The notes beneath the pieces were generated by a model. The model worked only from the letters and a program-made list of their open reading frames with translations. It had not been told where the DNA came from and made no database searches. Below are positions 41,396 through 45,696 of a stretch of 45,696 nt of DNA, in pieces. Position 1 is the first letter of the stretch. The number at the start of each line of letters is the position of its first letter. The stretch is from Eikenella halliae (GTDB lineage Bacteria > Pseudomonadota > Gammaproteobacteria > Burkholderiales > Neisseriaceae): NCBI RefSeq assembly GCF_001648475.1, contig NZ_LXSQ01000001.1, positions 1 to 45,696 on the forward strand, written 5' to 3'. The position numbers were made by a program, and so were the translations under genes.

Positions 41396-42127
41396 TTATT
41401 CGTTGCGCAAAATGCGGTAGGCGGCGGATGGGGCGAGGCGCAGCAGCCATTTGAGCAGGCGTATTTTGCCGATGCAGGTCTCGGCGCGACCGCTTTCAAT
41501 GGCGCGGACGACTGCATCAGCGACCGCTTCGGGACTGAGCTTGCCGCTGCCGCGTCCGGCGGTCATGCGGGTGTCAACCAGGGGCGGCACGATTTCCTGT
41601 ACGCGGATGTGTGGCGCGGCGGCTTCCGTTTGGTAGCGCAGGGCGCGGGTGAAGTTGTGCAGTCCTGCCTTGGCAGCGCAGTAAACGGGGGCGCTTTTTT
41701 TCGGCGCGAGGGCAAGGCCGGTGGTGATGTTGACCACGGCGGCCTGCGGCTGGCTTGCCAGCACGGGCAGCAGCGCGGCGGTCAGGGCAACGGGGGCTTC
41801 AAGGTTGACCGCCAGCTCCTGTGCGAGGTTTTGCAGCAGGGCTGCGCGTTCGCCGCCGACAAAATCAAGCGTGCGCTGCACGGCGGCGTTGTTGATTAAA
41901 ACGGCGGTATCGGGATGTTCCTCGCGCACCCATGCGGCCAGCGCGTCGCGTTCGGCAGGCAGGGATAAATCGCAGCGGCGGAAGGTAATGCCGTCTGGCA
42001 GCGATTCCGGCAGGTGGCGGGCGCAGGTCAGCACGTGTGCGCCGCGACGGTGCAGGGCTTCTGCCAGGGCGGCACCGATGCCGCTGCTGCCGCCGGTAAG
42101 AAGGATTTTTTTGTCGGTCAGGTTCAT
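41396..42127 (-). CDS. Short-chain dehydrogenase, DltE-like
   Basis: A 243-residue classical SDR. The cofactor site is LLTGGSSGIGAALAEAL, then NNAAVQRTLDF, Ser in NITTGLALAP and the YCAAK catalytic Tyr/Lys. IRVQEIVPPLVDTRMTAGRGSGKLSPEAVADAVVRAIESG is typical of DltE-type and related SDRs that act on unknown substrates. The start follows a weak GGAG. Downstream lie Kingella-dialect DUS, so the gene probably came in from a relative. A single gene. Confidence 0.85.
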   Translation of the reverse strand: MNLTDKKILLTGGSSGIGAALAEALHRRGAHVLTCARHLPESLPDGITFRRCDLSLPAERDALAAWVREEHPDTAVLINNAAVQRTLDFVGGERAALLQNLAQELAVNLEAPVALTAALLPVLASQPQAAVVNITTGLALAPKKSAPVYCAAKAGLHNFTRALRYQTEAAAPHIRVQEIVPPLVDTRMTAGRGSGKLSPEAVADAVVRAIESGRAETCIGKIRLLKWLLRLAPSAAYRILRNE

Positions 42128-42246
42128 GTGGTTCTCCGTTAAGCGTGGTGGAAGAGCCTGTATAGGGAAGCGTTCTCACCACTCTCCAACAGCCAATCAT
42201 CTTACTGTAAGCCGGGCAAACAAGCCAATCGTTCGAGCAAACTTAA

Positions 42247-42305
42247 AGGCTACCTGAAAACAATCCGGCAATTTTTCGTGCCGCTTACCAAGTTTCAGGT
42301 AGCCT
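42247..42305. repeat. DUS inverted pair upstream of the SDR gene
   Basis: AGGCTACCTGAA (42247-42258) and TTCAGGTAGCCT (42294-42305), Eikenella dialect, 35 bases apart. They lie in the 384-base gap between the helicase stop (42512) and the dehydrogenase start (42127), followed by a Correia-type element. They could end the helicase transcript. No gene is visible in the gap. Confidence 0.6.
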
Positions 42306-42353
42306 TTATTCTTTACAGCCAGCTGCTACCGAACCGGCCATAGCTCGAACACT

Positions 42354-42459
42354 TATAGTGAATTAAATTTAAACCAGTACAGCGTTGCCTCGCCTTGCCG
42401 TACTATCTGTACTGTCTGCGGCTCGTCGCCTTGTCCTGATTTAAATTTAATTCACTATA
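42354..42459. repeat. Correia-type element (106 bases)
   Basis: A complete copy from TATAGTGAATTAAATTTAAAC to TTAAATTTAATTCACTATA, with CAGCGTTGCCTCGCCTTGCC and CTGTCTGCGGCTCGTCGCC inside. It is close to the 11755 copy in opposite orientation. It lies 52 bases past the helicase stop. Confidence 0.88.
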
Positions 42460-42511
42460 TTTTCCCCCTGCCGCGTCACTTCACCCAGCAGGGGAAAATT
42501 ATTCAACCATA

Positions 42512-43807
<1,296 letters not shown>

Positions 43808-44207
43808 GTGTTTCCAAAAAAGACAACAATACTTTCCGCCCGCACAAAACGGGCAGCCGCGAAGCAAAAGGATGCGCTAACAGAAAGAGGCGGGATTCAT
43901 TCGCTTTCCATACTAGGGCAGGCCGTAAACAGTACAGGCAGTACGGCAAAACGGGCTGACACAGCAAAGAAAACGAGGGCAACCGCTGGAGGTTACGCAA
44001 AAGATTGTCGCAAGCAAAGCGCTTGGAGTGGCATCGGCGACAACCTGCGAAGCAGAGAAGAATTGCACGCAAAATGCGGCAAACAGACGCAGCTGTAAAA
44101 CTGCGGGGGCTGAAGACGATGGCTTCGAACAAAAAAGAGGCAGCATATTAGGCGTTTGCTTGGAATCGGTCAAGCAAAATCTTTGGATTGACACCTATCT
44201 ACCGAAA
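43808..44207. other. Intergenic region, no gene found
   Basis: Four hundred bases between the divergent helicase and methyltransferase genes. Bases about 43922-43955 (AAACAGTACAGGCAGTACGGC...) resemble the core of a Correia-type element and may be an eroded relic. The rest is purine-rich, with no credible frame, RNA gene or long repeat visible. Confidence 0.45.
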
Positions 44208-44235
44208 AGGCTACCTGAAAGCCACAGTTGTCCGT

Positions 44236-44265
44236 TTGGAGCGACGGGGCAATTAACCGTAAAAT
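44236..44265 (+). promoter_or_regulatory. rlmK: Putative promoter of rlmK
   Basis: TTGGAG (44236-44241), 18 bases, then TAAAAT (44260-44265), about 40 bases before the ATG. A DUS variant (TTCAGGTAGCCC, 44287-44298) lies between promoter and start and contains the only AGG near the ATG, so it may double as ribosome site. Confidence 0.4.
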
Positions 44266-44302
44266 AGCCGCACTCCTTTTTCCACTTTTCAGGTAGCCCC
44301 AC

Positions 44303-45247
44303 ATGAGCGAAATCACCGCCTTTGCCAACCGGCTGGGCAAAAACGCCAAACACCTCATCAAATGGGCACGCCGGCAAAACATCGAAGCCTGGCGGCTCTA
44401 CGACCGCGACATCCCGCAATACCCCTTCGCCATCGACATCTACGGCAACCATGTCCACCTGCAGGAATACGACACCGGCTGGATCATGCAGCATGCCGAA
44501 TACGAAGCCTGGCTGGCCGAAGTGGTGGAAGCCGTGCAATTCATCACCGGCTTTCCCGCCGAACACATCCACCTCAAACAGCGCAGCCGCCAGCGCGGCA
44601 GCAGCCAATACGAAAAAACTGGCCGCAGCGGCGAAGATTTTATCGTGCACGAAAACGGCCGCACCTTCTGGATAAACCTCGACAAATACCTCGACACCGG
44701 CCTCTTCCTCGACCACCGCAACACCCGAGCCCTCGTGGGCAGCGAAGCCCGAGGCAAACGCTTCCTCAACCTCTTCTCCTACACCGGCAGCTTCAGCGTA
44801 TACGCCGCCACCGGCGGCGCTATTAGCAGCGAAACCGTCGATTTGTCCAACACCTATCTCGATTGGGCACGGCGCAACTTCGAGCTCAACCTCATCAACC
44901 CCGAGCAGCACCGCATCATCCGTGCCGACGTCTTCCAATACCTGCAAAACGCCGCCGCCGAAGGCAAACGCTTCGACCTCATCGTGATGGACCCGCCCAG
45001 CTTTTCCAACAGCAAAAAAATGCTCGACATCCTCGACATCCAGCGCGACCACCCTCGCCTCATCCGCGAAGCCATGCACCTGCTCGAGACCGGCGGCACG
45101 CTTTATTTCTCCAACAACCTGCGCAGCTTCGAACTCGAACCCGCCGTGGCCGAACGCCATGCCGTGGCCGAAATCAGCCGCCAATCCGTGCCCGAAGACT
45201 TCCGCAACCGCAAAATCCACCGCTGCTGGACAATCAAACACCGCTAA
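44303..45247 (+). CDS. rlmK: 23S rRNA m7G2069-type methyltransferase, stand-alone RlmK
   Basis: A 314-residue SAM-dependent methyltransferase matching the C-terminal half of E. coli RlmKL, the half that makes m7G2069 in 23S rRNA. FANRLGKNAKHLIKWARRQNI, LYDRDIPQYPFAIDIYG, HLKQRSRQRGSSQYEK, DYLDTGLFLDHR-like YLDTGLFLDHRNTRALVG, the SAM motif FLNLFSYTGSFSVYAA, VDLSNTYLDWARRN and the catalytic DPPSFSNSK all follow the RlmK order. The N-terminal RlmL half (m2G2445) is absent, so the two activities are separate genes here, and RlmL is not in the window. Confidence 0.88.
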   Translation: MSEITAFANRLGKNAKHLIKWARRQNIEAWRLYDRDIPQYPFAIDIYGNHVHLQEYDTGWIMQHAEYEAWLAEVVEAVQFITGFPAEHIHLKQRSRQRGSSQYEKTGRSGEDFIVHENGRTFWINLDKYLDTGLFLDHRNTRALVGSEARGKRFLNLFSYTGSFSVYAATGGAISSETVDLSNTYLDWARRNFELNLINPEQHRIIRADVFQYLQNAAAEGKRFDLIVMDPPSFSNSKKMLDILDIQRDHPRLIREAMHLLETGGTLYFSNNLRSFELEPAVAERHAVAEISRQSVPEDFRNRKIHRCWTIKHR

Positions 45248-45249
45248 AG

Positions 45250-45293
45250 CAAAGGCTACCTGAAAACATCCAAACCGTTTTCAAGTAGCCTTT
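45250..45293 (+). terminator. DUS inverted pair after rlmK
   Basis: AGGCTACCTGAA (45253-45264) pairs with TTCAAGTAGCCT (45280-45291, one mismatch), followed by TTTTAT. It lies directly after the rlmK stop and is an intrinsic terminator candidate. The T run is also the start of a Correia-type element. Confidence 0.65.
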
Positions 45294-45385
45294 TATAGTG
45301 AATTAAATTTAAACCAGTACAGCGTTGGCTTGCCTTGCCGTACTATTTGTGTACTGTCTGCGGCTCGCCGCCTTGTCCTGATTTA
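45294..45385. repeat. Correia-type element truncated by IS630 insertion
   Basis: The first 92 bases of a Correia-type copy, from TATAGTGAATTAAATTTAAAC through CTTGTCCTGATT, stopping at TA where the remaining AATTTAATTCACTATA is replaced by the IS630 end TAGTCAATTAA. The break is at a different TA from the one used at the left end of the window. Confidence 0.85.
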
Positions 45386-45696
45386 TAGTCAATTAAAAAC
45401 AAAATAGGACAGTAACGCATCGTCAAATCGGGCGTAATCAGACAATACGGTTCGAAGATACCGCTTAATATTCGCCCACACCTTCTCAATCGGATTGAGC
45501 TCAGGTGAATAGGGTGCAAGAGGCAATACCTTATGTCCCAATTTTTCCGCCATTTCCCGTAAGACACCTATACGGTGAAATCGTGCATTATCTAAAATAA
45601 TCACCGATTTTTGAGTCAATGCGGGCAGTAGGCATTGCTGAAACCACGCTTCAAAAAAGACTCCGGTCATCGTATTTTGATAAACCATCGGAGCAA
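45386..45696 (-). mobile_element. IS630-type insertion sequence, 3' end only (mirror copy)
   Basis: The exact reverse complement of bases 1-311. The terminus TAGTCAATTAAAAAC follows target TA. The element is cut by the window edge at the same base as at the left end. Confidence 0.85.
45389..45694 (-). CDS. IS630-family transposase, C-terminal part (partial, mirror copy)
   Basis: Same protein fragment as at 3-308, on the opposite strand: DDE catalytic Asp in IILDNARFHR and Glu in YSPELNPIEKVW, ending LLSYFVFN. The N-terminal half lies beyond the window. Both copies are identical at every base I compared, suggesting recent transposition or a collapsed repeat in assembly. Confidence 0.9.
   Translation of the reverse strand, partial: APMVYQNTMTGVFFEAWFQQCLLPALTQKSVIILDNARFHRIGVLREMAEKLGHKVLPLAPYSPELNPIEKVWANIKRYLRTVLSDYARFDDALLSYFVFN

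Noticed and set aside
44195..45241. A 348-residue minus-strand frame opposite rlmK
   Set aside because: Antisense to a gene with full catalytic motifs.

Overview
The window is chromosomal DNA of a naturally competent Neisseriaceae bacterium, most likely Eikenella. The main reason is the 12-mer AGGCTACCTGAA, the DNA uptake sequence (DUS) dialect described for Eikenella. I count about 63 perfect copies by eye, plus about a dozen one-base variants. Gene content (gyrB, eno-ftsB, metNIQ, folC-SPOR-cvpA-purF, recO/pdxJ, hpnDE) is betaproteobacterial, and protein motifs look closest to Neisseria. Nothing looks like a prophage, plasmid or CRISPR locus, and I see no tRNA or rRNA.

Layout. 1-357: cut-off IS630-type transposase inserted in a Correia-type miniature element. 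445-7421: nitroreductase, small membrane protein, 1000-residue trimeric autotransporter adhesin, acyltransferase, mutM, lipoprotein. 7791-13835: RarD-like transporter, a small unknown gene, gyrB, and three poorly known genes (secreted, His-tailed, YcxB-like). 13916-17575 (minus strand): yicC, DMT transporter, a 30-residue lipoprotein, ftsB, eno. 17908-20302: metNIQ methionine importer. 20716-22053: acetoin-reductase-type dehydrogenase and a YidB-like gene, ending in a Neisseria-dialect DUS terminator. 22088-24080: Correia elements, folB, plsY and a long hairpin-rich non-coding stretch. 24081-28234: squalene genes hpnE/hpnD with a membrane protein, another membrane protein, an alpha/beta-hydrolase. 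28374-32816: folC, SPOR protein, cvpA, purF. 33069-37575: small conserved genes, exonuclease III, two type IV pilin-like genes (one looks like ComP, the DUS receptor), pdxJ. 37673-40733: DUF711 protein, recO, rluB. 40734-42127: an island with Kingella-dialect DUS and a short-chain dehydrogenase. 42512-45247: RhlE-type helicase and stand-alone RlmK. 45294-45696: the mirror image of the left end.

The connecting theme is DNA uptake and mobility. The DUS words act as uptake labels, as inverted-pair terminators, as stop codons and as coding sequence (FQVA, GYLK, SGS). The probable receptor gene comP lies in the same window. Two patches carry DUS of other genera, which suggests DNA imported from Neisseria and from a Kingella-like relative. 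Correia elements (five complete or nearly so, one degenerate, two split) share their outer 13 bases, with one mismatch, with the IS630-type element, and both IS copies sit inside such elements at TA. The exact 313-base inverted identity of the two ends suggests a contig that stops inside a repeated insertion sequence.
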